From Branchiostoma floridae (taxonomy: Eukaryota; Chordata; Leptocardii; Amphioxiformes; Branchiostomatidae): 64,000 nucleotides of DNA. The DNA is taken from assembly GCF_000003815.2 (NCBI RefSeq), contig NC_049983.1, positions 10,731,482 to 10,795,481 of the forward strand, written 5' to 3'. The notes below the pieces were generated by a model. It did no database searches. It had not been told where the DNA came from and saw only the letters and a list, made by a program, of their open reading frames with translations. The translations under genes and the position numbers were made by a program. Every line of letters begins with the position of its first letter. Within the stretch, counting starts at the first letter, position 1. Below, in pieces: positions 26,901-36,301 of the stretch.

Positions 26901-28403
26901 GGCGTTGATCGTTTCTACGACAACATTCAGGACATGATCGGCTACCGGCCGACACGATGGTGGAAGATCTGCTGGCTGTTCCTCACCCCTGCGGTCTGTC
27001 TGGTACGTGCACACATGGTCCTCTTGTGTAGTTCTTGCAGTACCTTTAAGTGGCAGGTCAACTACATAAGATGTATCTATCAAAGTTCTTTGTATACAAC
27101 GAGTTTTTTTTGAAGACCGACGTTGTCACCTTTATCTGGCCAATACTGGCTATTTCTGTTATCATTATAAACTGCAGCTAGGTGTCGCTGCTAACAGGTG
27201 CGGTCCCAGACGACTATGTGCAAAGTACTTTATATATAGCCTCTATATGCTCTCCGGAGAGGAAACATGAATCTAAGCGTGGACTGACTATCCTGGCCAA
27301 TTTCCCGATTTTATTCCAAATTCTACAATCCTCGCACCCCCATAGGAGGGCCTGGTGGAGGCTAAAAAATACTTTACGTTTGGGACCGCACGTATTATTG
27401 TTATCAGCGACACCTAGCTGTGGTGCGTAAAAGAACCCATCAGTGTTGCCCTGATGAAGGTGACAGACAGAACTAATCCTTTGATTTAGCAACATGATGA
27501 AACTGTTCACATTAGTCGCAGTTTGACGGTGAATCTCTTCTTTCCGCCTGTAGTTCACCTTCTTCTTCAGCCTGGTCCAGTACAAGCGTCTGAAGTACGT
27601 GGACTACCTGTACCCGGTGTGGGGAGAGGTGATCGGCTGGTTCCTGGGGCTGTCCTCCATGCTGATTATCCCCGGATATGCCATCTACAAGCTCGCGGTG
27701 ACTCCAGGCACACTGAGAGAGGTAAGATCAATTCACATCATAAATCTATGTTTAACCTCCCTACTGTATAGCCTACGAAACCTGTACAACTCTGGCACCA
27801 ATAGACCACTTCAAAGGGAAAAGGCAACAGTAGATTACCCTCAAGGATCTGTGACGGTAGTCAACGTTATGTTACAATTTTAAACTTTATATCCGTACAC
27901 AAAGTAACGCGCTTACCTACAAGCTTTCGATCAGTCCTCTGATCCAAGTTGATTATCAAGTTGAAATGACCAAAAAGCCTATGCCACACATCCAGATCGG
28001 AAGTGTGACGTCAGCAATGGGTCAAAGGTACTTGGAAGTCGGTATCGGCCCCCGTCTCGGTTGAAACTCTTGGTGAATTTATCACTCTAAGCGTTGTCGT
28101 TTAATACCTCTCAGGAAACCAGGAACCATCATAGATCATCTTGTGCCTTGGATGAAGCTTGATACTAAGTAGTAGCACAAGTACTGTTGTTTATTTGCCT
28201 CAGATTCACTCCAGTCTTTTCTTCACCTTTTCCCCTAGCGGTTCTGGGCCACAGTGCGCCCCAACTTGGACGGCGTTCTCCCGCGGAGCGCCACGGCCGA
28301 GGTTCGGTACGAGGCCGGAGTGGACGACATCAAGCTGAAGGTCCAACCCACCTCCAACCCCGGACTTCCCGAGGACAAGGTGGAGCACTGTAGTGCAGTA
28401 TGA
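11904..28403 (+). CDS. SLC6 Na+/Cl- dependent GABA/taurine/betaine/creatine-type transporter (14 exons)
   Basis: Plasma-membrane symporter of the SLC6 (neurotransmitter:sodium symporter) family. Coding exons are 11904-12147, 14920-15051, 17082-17169, 17434-17574, 19386-19518, 20160-20294, 23117-23220, 24467-24591, 24924-25036, 25659-25790, 26289 into the gap, 26902-27002, 27554-27721 and 28239-28403. All readable junctions are GT-AG and keep frame. Predicted length is about 627 residues, normal for the family, if exon 11 is about 103 nt. TM1 carries the family motif [10 protein letters not shown] (residues 68-77). Extracellular loop 2 has Cys166/Cys175 and four N-glycosylation sequons (N178, N184, N188, N192). 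Na+/Cl- site residues known from GAT-1 are conserved: S303, N335, S339, D403, S404. Overall wording is closest to the GAT/TauT/BGT1/CreaT branch. Substrate cannot be fixed from sequence. The start ATG has a good context and a typical cytoplasmic N-terminus. Exon 11 is truncated by the gap; nothing suggests a pseudogene. Confidence 0.95.
12148..14919 (+). other. SLC6 intron 1
   Basis: A 2.8-kb intron with donor GGAG/gtgagt and acceptor tttctccag/GC. It is AT-rich; I see no further exon, RNA gene or clear repeat in it. Confidence 0.85.
15052..17081 (+). other. SLC6 intron 2
   Basis: A 2.0-kb intron. It contains a short reverse copy of a dispersed repeat tail (15369-15412), an ATT/GTT trinucleotide run (about 15408-15462), and dispersed repeat copy 2 (16821-17035) just upstream of exon 3. 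No other coding sequence is seen. Confidence 0.8.
16821..17035 (+). repeat. dispersed repeat copy 2
   Basis: ATTACCTTCGCTGAAGGGTATGTT-type head at 16821, a TGTGTCTGTCTGT-rich middle, a GGTATTTGGTATATGTATG block, then GAAAACGAAGGTCAAGTTTG and a TACTGCAGCTGAACC end. It has the same order as the copies at 1.55, 32.8, 58.8 and 60.2 kb. It ends about 45 bp before the exon 3 acceptor of the SLC6 gene. Confidence 0.7.
17644..17935 (+). repeat. tRNA-derived SINE family 1, copy 1
   Basis: A tRNA-like head with A-box region TGGCCAAGTGGGTAGAG and B-box region TCGTGCATTCGATCCCC, followed by a conserved body (TGCTGCTTTCTCTGCTTAGCA, then a CACTACCAG-GGACTAGCCCC block) and a TTTAACTTCTT tail. Other copies are at 23541, 25345 and, inverted, near 48780-48990. 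It lies in SLC6 intron 4. Confidence 0.85.
19028..19213. mobile_element. 186-bp inverted-repeat element (MITE-like) in SLC6 intron 4
   Basis: Perfect 15-bp terminal inverted repeats: TCCTACGGTAGCATA at 19028-19042 and its complement at 19199-19213. A nested second inverted pair (TTGGCAAAGGAGTGTAGCCG against CGGCTACTGTCCCTTGCCA) lies inside. It has no coding capacity. Confidence 0.85.
19252..19324. repeat. 73-bp hairpin element before SLC6 exon 5
   Basis: AGACAACCTGTCTTCA at 19252 pairs with a TGAAGACAG...CAGGTTGTCT right arm ending at 19324. It starts 38 bp after the preceding 186-bp element and ends about 60 bp before the exon 5 acceptor. Confidence 0.75.
20295..23116 (+). other. SLC6 intron 6
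   Basis: A 2.8-kb intron with donor AAG/gttcgt and acceptor tccacag/GTG. It contains the foldback at 22500-22590. I see no other repeat or exon. Confidence 0.8.
22500..22590. mobile_element. 91-bp foldback element
   Basis: GCCTGGTATCCAGCCGTATT at the left end pairs with its near-perfect complement at the right end, and CTCCCGAGT pairs with ACTCGGGAG inside, leaving a short loop rich in AAGA. The terminal CCTGGTA-CCAGC wording is reminiscent of the element at 26503, so the two could be related. Confidence 0.8.
23248..23340 (+). repeat. short dispersed repeat (GCCCGAGGGCTAATTGCA type)
   Basis: A TTTATTTTATCTGCAAGTAA segment followed by TTGCCCGAGGGCTAATTGCA. A similar segment occurs at about 53452-53540 in the same orientation and at 15369-15412 in the opposite orientation. 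The class is unknown; it may be the 3' end of a longer retroelement. Confidence 0.6.
23541..23850 (+). repeat. tRNA-derived SINE family 1, copy 2
   Basis: Head with TTTGGCCGAGTGGGTAGAG, then GTTCGCCTTGCATTCGGTAG, a degraded B-box, the shared TGCTGCTTTCTCTGCTTAGCA body and the CACTACCAGTGGACTAGCCC block. It lies in SLC6 intron 7. Confidence 0.85.
25022..25344 (+). repeat. tandem degenerate copies of the SLC6 exon 9 donor region
   Basis: The end of exon 9 plus its donor (GGACTGGACAGCCAG/gtatgtgtg followed by TTGTTCCTTT) is echoed about five times downstream: near 25092, 25147, 25200, 25255 and 25303. Each echo has a variant of the G-rich GGACAGCCAG part, then ATGTGTGCTGTTCC and often a GTTAATGTTAATG filler. 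Units are about 50-70 bp and diverged. The first unit is the genuine exon/intron boundary. This creates decoy donor-like sites inside intron 9. Confidence 0.75.
25345..25650 (+). repeat. tRNA-derived SINE family 1, copy 3, abutting the exon 10 acceptor
   Basis: The best preserved copy: AATGGCCTAGTGGGTAGAG, GTTCGCCTTGCATTCGGAAG, B-box GTGAGTTCGATCCCGGCCG, the TGCTGCTTTCTCTGCTTAGCA body and the CACTACCAGTGGACTAGCCC block. Its pyrimidine-rich end (TTTAACTTTAACTAACTTCTT) runs to within about 10 bases of the exon 10 acceptor at 25658. Confidence 0.9.
25913..26205 (+). repeat. tRNA-derived SINE family 2, full copy
   Basis: Head with GTAACTGAGGTAGAGTGTTGGG and a B-box GAGGTCCCGGGTTCGCTACCC, then a body with CACTTCACCCATGTGTAAAA, GGTTGGGGAGGTAAA and an AACTTGAGTGCAGTGCCACATT block. 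A headless fragment of the same body occurs at 39452-39625. It lies in SLC6 intron 10. Confidence 0.8.
26331..26476. other. assembly gap (146 N)
   Basis: The N run starts 42 bases into SLC6 exon 11, immediately after the codons for YYSA. The missing coding part is expected to be about 61 nt (the TM9-TM10 region) plus the exon 11 donor. Open frames reported across the N run have no meaning. Confidence 1.
26503..26710. mobile_element. 208-bp MITE-like element with internal tandem repeats
   Basis: Terminal inverted repeats: CCTGGGTACCATCCGG at 26503 and CCGGATGGTACCCAGG ending 26710, extending inward through GTTCGCTCC / GGAGCGAAC. The centre holds three tandem units of about 47 bp built on TTATACACTATATACAGTCG plus CTTCTCGCTCC. 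It lies in SLC6 intron 11 right beside the assembly gap, which its repeats may have caused. Confidence 0.9.
27175..27420. mobile_element. 246-bp MITE-like element in SLC6 intron 12
   Basis: A perfect 16-bp terminal inverted repeat CAGCTAGGTGTCGCTG at 27175-27190 with its complement at 27405-27420. The imperfect pairing continues inward through TAACA, GTGCGGTCCCA and AAAGTA-TTT-TAGCCTC, giving arms of about 75 bp. No coding capacity. Confidence 0.9.
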
Positions 28404-28677
28404 CGTTGTCTCTCGTGAGCATGTAATTTCTGACCAAGCTGTGCAAGGGAGGTGTCGGTTGGACGTGCGATCCTGTTATAACGACATCTGGCGATTCACA
28501 ATTGAACAACAGTGAGCCTGGGCCCAATGCAGTTGAGATTCTATGGATATGGAAGGTGATAGCGAAGTCACACTAAAGAAGATATTAGGGCTGTTCCACT
28601 TAAACGTTTTGAGGAAGACTGAAAAATGACCAAATCATTAAATAATCTTGAGGGTGGTGCTGAGAAGCTAGGGTAAA

Positions 28678-28728
28678 GTAAGATAGAGAAAGATCTTTCT
28701 CTATCTTACGTCTTCTCTAGAGAAGACG
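28678..28728. repeat. two abutting perfect palindromes
   Basis: Bases 28678-28709 form a 32-bp perfect palindrome centred on AAAGATCTTT. Bases 28709-28728 form a second 20-bp perfect palindrome centred on CTCTAGAG. They share one base. In RNA each would form a loop-poor hairpin within the presumed SLC6 3' UTR. Confidence 0.95.
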
Positions 28729-30115
28729 TATTTGAAGGCAACGTCTTAATAATCTTTACCTTGAACGACAGGCAGTAGGTACCCTCCTTCTGGGTAATGA
28801 TGCTGTCTATTATTCTAAAAATTGAAAGATTTGAGTGGAGCAACCTTAACAGTAGGATTAGAACAAAAATATTGTAAGGCAATACACATACTGTTGTTTA
28901 TGGGTTCTCTGTAATACTGTACAGACCGCAAGGTGTCCTCCCATGTAATAAGCTCTGTGTACGTACATCGAAGATTGGAAATCCCTCATTCTGCGACCTC
29001 AACTATGGGAATTGTCATAGATATGTAGTTAACATTGTGTAATACATGCAATGGACGGTGTAAAATTCTTGTCTTTCAGTGGATTTGTCGTCTGAAGCCA
29101 TTCTGTAATGGCAGTGTCGAAATGTTGTAGATCGTGCCCTATAATGTAATGATGTCTATCCGAAACCTGCCACTGCAAACGTCACATGTCGATGGCTATA
29201 AACACTGTGCAACTATATATATAATACTATTTTGATGTGACAGACTGTGTATGTAGATTATATTGTACCGATTTGAACAAAAAAATACAGATGTAGTTTT
29301 GTAGCCCGTGTGTTTTTATCGAGAAAGTGCCGTCTTGTATCTTGTATGTAAAATCCATTGTTGTCTATATAGAATATGTAGGATCTATATTTCCACCACA
29401 AGATTGTAACAATACTCAACAGCCATAAACAGTTAGGTAATAGGCTGTCGACAGAGAACAGCTCGAATTTCAAAGAAGTAGATGAAAGATGGCGAACTAT
29501 TGCTCGCGTAACAGTCAATGTTTTAGCTGTTGGAAGGTCGGTCTATCTTTAGAGAAGAGACCTAAACTTGAACTTGTTGATGAAGGATTCTAAGTCCACG
29601 TTGTGTCGAGTGGGGAGGAAAGACAAATGCAGTTTTGTCATGAAACATGTGAAAGGATTGATGATGTAAGGAGGCAAGATGGATCTTGAAGCCAATGCTA
29701 TGAAGACAAACAGAATGATGCAAATAAGTTTTAAAGAAATGACTGTTCTCTCCCCTTTAATGTTCTGTGCATGCGTCATCTTCTTGTGGTTTTGTTAAAT
29801 ATCTGTGATGTAAATATACATATTACGGATTTTGTTAACAAAATGTAGTAGAACTCTAATGCTTGAGTTTTAGTGATAATCTGGATCATTTTAGTAACAA
29901 GTCAGATATAAAACTATGCTATGTAAATATGGCGACCTCCCTATAACCACTGGGGCAGCTAGGATACTACACATACCTTCCTTGTACAAATAATGTTGGA
30001 ATATAATATTGAGTGTTTCGAAATTCTTAACATGGATGATTGGGGTGTCTATAATACGAGAGTACCTCTGTAAGGAATCAAGGAAACAGCTGTATTGATG
30101 TGTCACATAACGACT

Positions 30116-30121
30116 AATAAA
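30116..30121 (+). promoter_or_regulatory. poly(A) signal AATAAA, probably SLC6
   Basis: Canonical hexamer 1.7 kb after the SLC6 stop and 1 kb before the next gene, with a downstream GT-rich element within 40 bases. Assignment to SLC6 is by position only. Confidence 0.5.
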
Positions 30122-30150
30122 TGGATGTTTTTTGTACCTCTTGTCTGTAT

Positions 30151-31134
30151 TTTAGTGTTTCAGGCTTCAGTATGCCTCGATGGAAATGTGACTTTGTAGA
30201 AAAGGGGTTCGCGATTTTAAGTAGGCATGTGCAGTGAAGTGCATTGGTCGAGACAGGAACCATTTAGAAGCTACAACCTTTAACTAGCCTCCCTCGCAGA
30301 CCTGGAGCGGGACTGGCTTTTATTTCGTGGGGTGGGGGAAGCCCGGATGCTGGTTTCAACGTTGGCTAAGGTTCTTTTACGCGGGGAAAATAATTTTTGT
30401 CTCCTTTTCGACCCGGTAGATCTTGTGTTGGACCTTCAATATATTACCCACATTGACAATGCATTCCCTGTGCACGAGTACTACGAATCGCGAACCCCCT
30501 TATTTCTCCTTTCCAACATGTAACGTTAGCTTTACACGTACAGTGCGGCAGAACTGAAGCGACGAGACTCGGGTTGCCTCGGGATAAATCTGGAAAAATG
30601 TTTGACTAACTTGCTCTTTGGCGTCTAGAAAGCGCATTATGGGCAGATACGTTTCAAACGGAATCCGAAGACCAACAAAATTCGAAGCCAAATATCTAAT
30701 ACAGAGACATTACGGCTGACCTTATGATACATAGCAACGTAAATCTTCATGATCAAGTACAACTATTCGCAGGATGTGACTACGCACACGTTACACAGTA
30801 TCCACACGCTAAACAGCGCACGGCCTCGGGCAAGACGATCACATTTCCCGCGTAAAAACGCCAGCCTCGCCGAGAATGTGTCCCAACAACACCCCGCAAT
30901 CATCCGTCAATTTCCCGCTTCCTGTCACAGATCTAGAACAAACCAGAAGAAGGCAGCTATTGGCTGGACAGAAATATTGGCGCCAACGCCGAGCCTTGTC
31001 AGTAATAAATGCGACAACACGTCGTCACAGTTGCAGCAGAAGAAATACGAGCATCTGAAAGCAGCTACTGCCAGTGGTTAAAGAAATTGACCTAAAGCCT
31101 TCTTTTATACAAGTCAACACCGAAAGCTGCCAAC
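30151..31134. other. intergenic; presumed promoter and 5' UTR of the first METTL21-like gene
   Basis: No gene is supported here. Several frames stay open for 60-110 codons, but they lack splice partners and motifs. I cannot locate a core promoter. Confidence 0.4.
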
Positions 31135-34017
31135 ATGCCTATGACAGAAGCGATGACCAGGGACAACATACACGAACAGCTCCCCAAGAGAGACAGAATG
31201 CAGCTCTACAATTTCGTGGGCAGGGACATTATCCTGTGGGAGAGGAACATTGGAGACGATGGGGACGAGATTGGCAAGAGGGTTTGGCCCTCGGTCAGTA
31301 AGGATAGATTCTGGCGACAGTCAATGCCAGCTTATTATTATCATTATTATTATTGACAATTAACAGCTACAACAAAAGGTTAACGCATACATGTTAAATT
31401 TTTACTGAGCAGAAAAAAGTGTTAAAGCTTATCGAACGAAGTATATAGCTGCTGACAGAAAAATTAGTGACAACCGTATCTGATGCTTCAGAAGAGCTTT
31501 TGTGTGTGTGATTTTGTTGTAATGGCTTGATAACAGAGAACCCTTTGAAATGTAAAAGCAAGCCACTGTAACATACACACTATATACATATGCATGAAAC
31601 AACACTATGTTTGTTAGAACTTCAAATGGATTGTTGACATTTTTAAAGACAGTTTTATTTTCGTCTAAAATGTCGCAACATCTAAGCCATGCAAGCCACG
31701 CTAGCAAGGGCTAATCATAGAAATAAGAAACTTGCTAGCTATGTGTAACGTTATGTCTCTATTGTTCGTGAATCAACGTTGGCAACCGTTAAGTTGGTTA
31801 GTAAACTTTTGCATACAAAAAAAAAGCTTATTTTAAAATGCGGCCATAAAAATGAAACCTTCAGATAATCAGATTTTCGTAAAATATTTAGCATATGACG
31901 ATTATCACAATGACCGGACCAGACCAACCCAAACCGGTTGTAAGACGTGTTGACGTGTTTGGCCACATGGACAGTACGGACCACTCAGCACGTAAATGAG
32001 ATGCACAGCATAACATGAATGCCCCAGATCTAAAACGTCGCTGACAAGACAATTCCTCTTGACCCTATAGTGACCTATAAGATAGAAAAACATCCTAGCT
32101 TTCTGAAATGTAATGTTAATATCGAAGACGTAGCAACATCTGAAAATCGCATGAATTTGCCCTCTCAATACATTGATTCCAACTCCCTACTACTGATCCA
32201 TTGTTAGAAATCACATGTAATTGAATAACACCTTCCAAAACGGGAATTATGAAGTCGTTCGTTCTCATTTCATTGAGGGAGGGGGTGATTTGTAGTTTTG
32301 TAATTTTACCGTGCCATTCTAACAGAACGTCTTCCTTTTCTCTTGGTTTCCTCTCTCTATGATACATGCGTCTGAAACTGGCCAATACGGTAGGCAGTGG
32401 ACCTTTGCCAATTCCTGCAGAATGGTGACTTTCCTATGCAAGATAAGAAAGTACTAGAGTTAGGATCCGGCATAGGACTGGTCGGTATAGTAGCCAGTCT
32501 TCTCGGTAAGTCGTCTTTTCAGATGTTCGAGGACATACTTTGCAAGGAACCCTGTGGCACATTGAAACCATGAGGAGCAATAAAGAAAAAGAATCATACA
32601 ATTGTAGCACTCAAAGGGAAAGAATTAAACGCATGGCAAATATGAATATCATATGATTTCAACAACAATAACGACTGGCTCAAAGCAGAGTCCATATGCA
32701 AAATGATGTTGGCTGGTTTACGTCATTTTCTGACCAAACAAAGGTGCTACAGGATTCTGACTCGTCATGTTATCATCTCCATGAATGGTATGTCTGTCCG
32801 TGTGTCTGTCTGTCTGTCTGTATATTTGTGTTTCCAGATATTTGTAGTCAGCATAACTCAATAACCTCTAAATTGATGACGATGATATTTGGTTTATGAG
32901 TAGGCGTTGGGAAGACGAAGGTCAAGGTCGATTTTGAGTCCCATATATGTGACCTTGTTACTGCAGCAGAACTTCCGTTTTTTGTATATTTTGACCTGGA
33001 CGTGCCATGGAGTTGATTTTTTTGTACTTATTTTGGTGGCAGATAGCTTGTGATGTAAGAAAGAAGTGGCGTATGTTTGGGTCCCCTAACAGCTTGCTCT
33101 GGAACTGCAGCCTGAGCATTTTTGTCAAAATCTTACCAGGGGAATAACTGAACAAAGGAACGACGGATTTCAGTGATATTTACTATGCAGATAGCTTAGA
33201 CAGAGATGTACACAATGAATCGCAAATTATGCAAAATGCATATTGTTCTAATAACATAACTTCATAGCCACTTACAGAAACACCTTGATGCCATACGTCT
33301 GACCATCATCATCATCAACATATCCATCATCATACGTCATCGCACACAGCTCCATCGTCTTATCCATCATCATGATCAGCGGCATCGTGGTTTTTGTGGT
33401 GAATGATTTCTTTGTTACAGTTACTGACATGGTTTATTTTGGCCACGCCACAGGGGCGGACGTGACGCTCACCGATCTGCCCAACATTGTCGGCAATATG
33501 GAGGAAAACGTCCGTGCAAACACAAGGGAAGGTTGCAAGTATCCACCAAAGGTAAATTGTGCCAAAAGATTGTTGCATGTCAACATGATATATTATTAGA
33601 AAGAGCGTATGCGCCTATGACTAACTGTGTATCAACAAACGTAAAGGTTTCTTACATAACTCGTCCTAATACACTCCTTTTGTACAGGTGCGTCCCCTAG
33701 TGTGGGGGAGGAACTTGAACAGTATCAAAGGACCGAAAGAAAGCTTCCACTACGATTACGTCATCGGTACTGACGTCATCTACATAGAGGAAACCTTCCA
33801 TGACCTCAGCGTGACATTGAGGCACTTCTGTGACCCGCGAACCACGGTACTACTGGGCTGTCACTTCCGGGTCAGAAACCGTGACCTTAGGTTCATCGAA
33901 CTCTTCAAGAAAGACTTTGATATTGTGAGGGAACACAAGATCCCGGGGCAGGGCGTCAACAAGGTTTTGTTTGAGGCTAGAATGAAAGGTTGGGGTGACA
34001 TCGATGTCCAAACTTAA
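31135..34017 (+). CDS. METTL21-like protein-lysine methyltransferase, tandem copy 1 (4 exons)
   Basis: Class I SAM-dependent methyltransferase of the METTL21 group, which in known members methylates lysines of chaperones and translation factors. Exons: 31135-31293, 32394-32505, 33454-33551, 33688-34017; intron phases 0,1,0; 232 residues, usual for the family. Motif I is LELGSGIGLVG (74-84), post-I is VTLTDLP (94-100), and the family DxxY motif is DVIY (152-155) after YDYVIG. The N-terminus has the WE...KRVWP signature before the first intron. The exon 2 acceptor at 32392-32393 has a poor pyrimidine tract but aligns in length with the two sister genes. A stronger acceptor at 32419-32420 would remove nine residues and keep frame. 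Motif I differs from the sisters (GSGIG, not GAGTG). Substrate is unknown. Confidence 0.9.
32786..32985 (+). repeat. dispersed repeat copy 3
   Basis: Lacks the ATTACCTTCGCC head. It has the GTCTGTCTGTCTGT middle, an AGCATAACTCAATAACCTC block, a GATGATATTTGGTTTATGAG block, GACGAAGGTCAAGGTCGATTT and a TACTGCAGCAGAACTTCCG end. It is in intron 2 of the first METTL21-like gene. Confidence 0.7.
33301..33372. repeat. CAT/ATC-rich simple repeat
   Basis: Interrupted ATC trinucleotides (CATCATCATCATC and CCATCATCAT blocks) in intron 2 of the first METTL21-like gene. Confidence 0.8.
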
Positions 34018-34468
34018 AATCACAGAGCCATAATTAATGTACGTTTTCCAAAGTGAGAGCAACGCTGAATTTCTTTTTCTTTTACATATGAAAATCTCTA
34101 TGCAATTTTCTATGATATTTGGATCGTTGATATGATAAGTTCATAAAATATCATTCACATTTGTCTCGCAATTACTGACCGCGGCGTTGATAGACTTAAG
34201 TGACTATCCACAAATGTATATAACTTTGGTCAGTCTGCCAGCTATATATGGTCATGTTTGTCATATATGCGCAAATTTCAAAAGGACAATGTCATGTTTA
34301 AGAAGCTTTAAGCAATGCCAGTAGACCAGTGCAGTATCCTTTCATAAGGCGATTTGGGATATGGGGGATATGCACTAGATGTTCAGATATGGCGTTGGTA
34401 CTTAGTGACATGTTATGCCCCCATGCGGGTGCTGAAAGAACTATAACTGCAGTTGACCTCCCATCAGT

Positions 34469-35167
34469 AGAGTCCATTCCAAGACACCATGAGGGTTTTT
34501 ATGTGATATTTATAATTAGTCTGAATTATTTTGAATAAAAGAATATCTGAGCCACAATAATTAAATTATTTTCAAAAAATTGACTAAGAAAATACTCATT
34601 TATTTGAATTTCATTGAATATTTTAGAAAGATTTTGAAAGTAACTGTACAAAAATATCTTTATTTAGAATAATTGTGAAACCTCTCTGTGATTATTTCAC
34701 ATTTACAAGTATTTACAAAAAATGGTAAACCTGGCCAAATGGTAAAATTAGTTTATTGCCCCCATAAAAGTAAACCCTATTGTTGCATCTGTATATTTTT
34801 AGATTTCACTGCTGGGCACTGGTGGATCCTTTGTGGTGGGCGATTGTTGCATGGCACCCAACCATACTTTGCAAGGATGTGTTAATTGTTATCTTCCCAG
34901 CCCACCGAACCATTTACAAAAAAATGGTAGAAAATGGTAAATAATGGTAGAATGCTGTTATCATTATTTAGAAACCATTAGAAGTATCCAATTCCACACC
35001 ATGAATATTTCTAAAGTTTTACAGGACCAGGGAAATATTTATAAAGTTGAAACAGTGTTAAAAATATTTCTGAAGTATCAAATGTCCTAGACATATAATC
35101 ACAAAACTTTAAAATCAATTCTAAACAATGGCAACAAACATCCGCACGGTGTCTTGGAATGGACTCT
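34469..35167. mobile_element. possible 0.7-kb element with 20-bp terminal inverted repeats
   Basis: AGAGTCCATTCCAAGACACC at 34469-34488 is the exact complement of 35148-35167, and the match extends one base further outward (TA). Internal sequence is AT-rich and non-coding, with repeated AATGGTA/TACCATT-like words. I see no transposase. It lies about 450 bp after the stop of METTL21-like copy 1. Confidence 0.6.
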
Positions 35168-35620
35168 ATTTGATAAATAAATAGTTCATGGCAGCATAAA
35201 GCCCACTGGAATGTTCCAAGGCAACCATTCAAATCCTCTCAAGGACGACATGAGTACTAGTATTTTAATAGTCCTCAGAATAGTCGACCATATTTTGTAA
35301 CGCATCATTCATGCATGCATAAACATATATATAATTTTTATACAATTATACAATAGGAGAATATGATTCTTGTGTAGGTTGACATTGTATGTATTTCATG
35401 TATCTGTCATTTATTCTTTTATTGTACCTTCGACTGTTTATATGTGTAACTAGCGGACATAAGCCACTGTCATGTACTTGTGAATGAGTTTGTGTAATAT
35501 TTGAATAACTACTACAATATATTCTCTTCGATTTCTTTGAATGTTATTTTATACATTAGACGTAGACAGCAGAGAATAGCTGGTAATGGTTGGCATATTT
35601 TCTGTAAGAACAAGGAGAAT
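35168..35620. other. intergenic, nothing recognised
   Basis: AT-rich sequence between the inverted-repeat element and the minisatellite; no exon or RNA gene seen. Confidence 0.5.
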
Positions 35621-35622
35621 AC

Positions 35623-35895
35623 AGTAGCTAGTATAGTGTCTATAATAACAATGGGAATAGCTAGTATGGTGTCTATAAGAACAATGAGAATAGCTAGTAT
35701 AGTGTCTATAACAACAGGGAGAATAGGTAGTATAGTGTCTATATCATAAAACAATGAAGGAGAACAGCTAGTATTGTGTCTATAAAAACAATGAGGATAG
35801 CTAGTATTAGTACTAGTATAGTGTCTAAAAGGACAAGAAGAATAAGTAAAGTGTAAGTGTCTATAATGGCAACGAGAATAAATAGTATAATAAAA
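35623..35895. repeat. minisatellite, unit about 30-36 bp
   Basis: Degenerate tandem units containing AGCTAGTATAGTGTCTATAA followed by AACAATGAGAAT-like sequence, about seven or eight copies. It produces repetitive Ile/Ser/Val frames on the + strand and a 144-codon frame on the minus strand that are not genes. It lies 400 bp upstream of the second METTL21-like gene. Confidence 0.9.
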
Positions 35896-36301
35896 ACAAG
35901 AAGAATTGCTATGATAGTTTAAATAAGCCACGGCATTAGCGGACAACCGATTTCAATAAGTTCTATATTGAGTACATATAATGCAGGCCCCTCACCGCAA
36001 AGCGTCATCAATGCAGAGTAAGTCCGGTAAAAATATTTGGGGACTATTCCCCATCAGCCCTCACGCCATGACGTCATTCTCCGCTAGTACGGAAATACTA
36101 CCCTTCCGCACGTCAATCTCCTGACATACTGACGCACTGAAGTAAACATTTTATCGCTTATTGTAACAGGTTAAAAATACACGTACAGATCATGTTACCA
36201 TCCTGTCAGCCGGCCTGAGATGTCCACACCATCTGCACCGAAGCTGTAGAGACGCAAGGCCGTCCAAGATAGATCAAATTGCAGGAGACAGTCCAGCAAA
36301 C

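Larger units (their letters stand above)
28404..30150 (+). other. probable SLC6 3' UTR
   Basis: About 1.7 kb with no supported coding sequence follows the SLC6 stop. It ends near an AATAAA signal at 30116-30121 followed by a GT-rich stretch (TGTCTGTATTTTAGTGTTT). An earlier ATTAAA near 28635 could also be used. It contains two adjacent perfect palindromes (28678-28728). Confidence 0.5.

Noticed and set aside
35512-35946. 144-codon minus-strand frame
   Set aside because: Repetitive translation of a minisatellite with no splice signals or motif.
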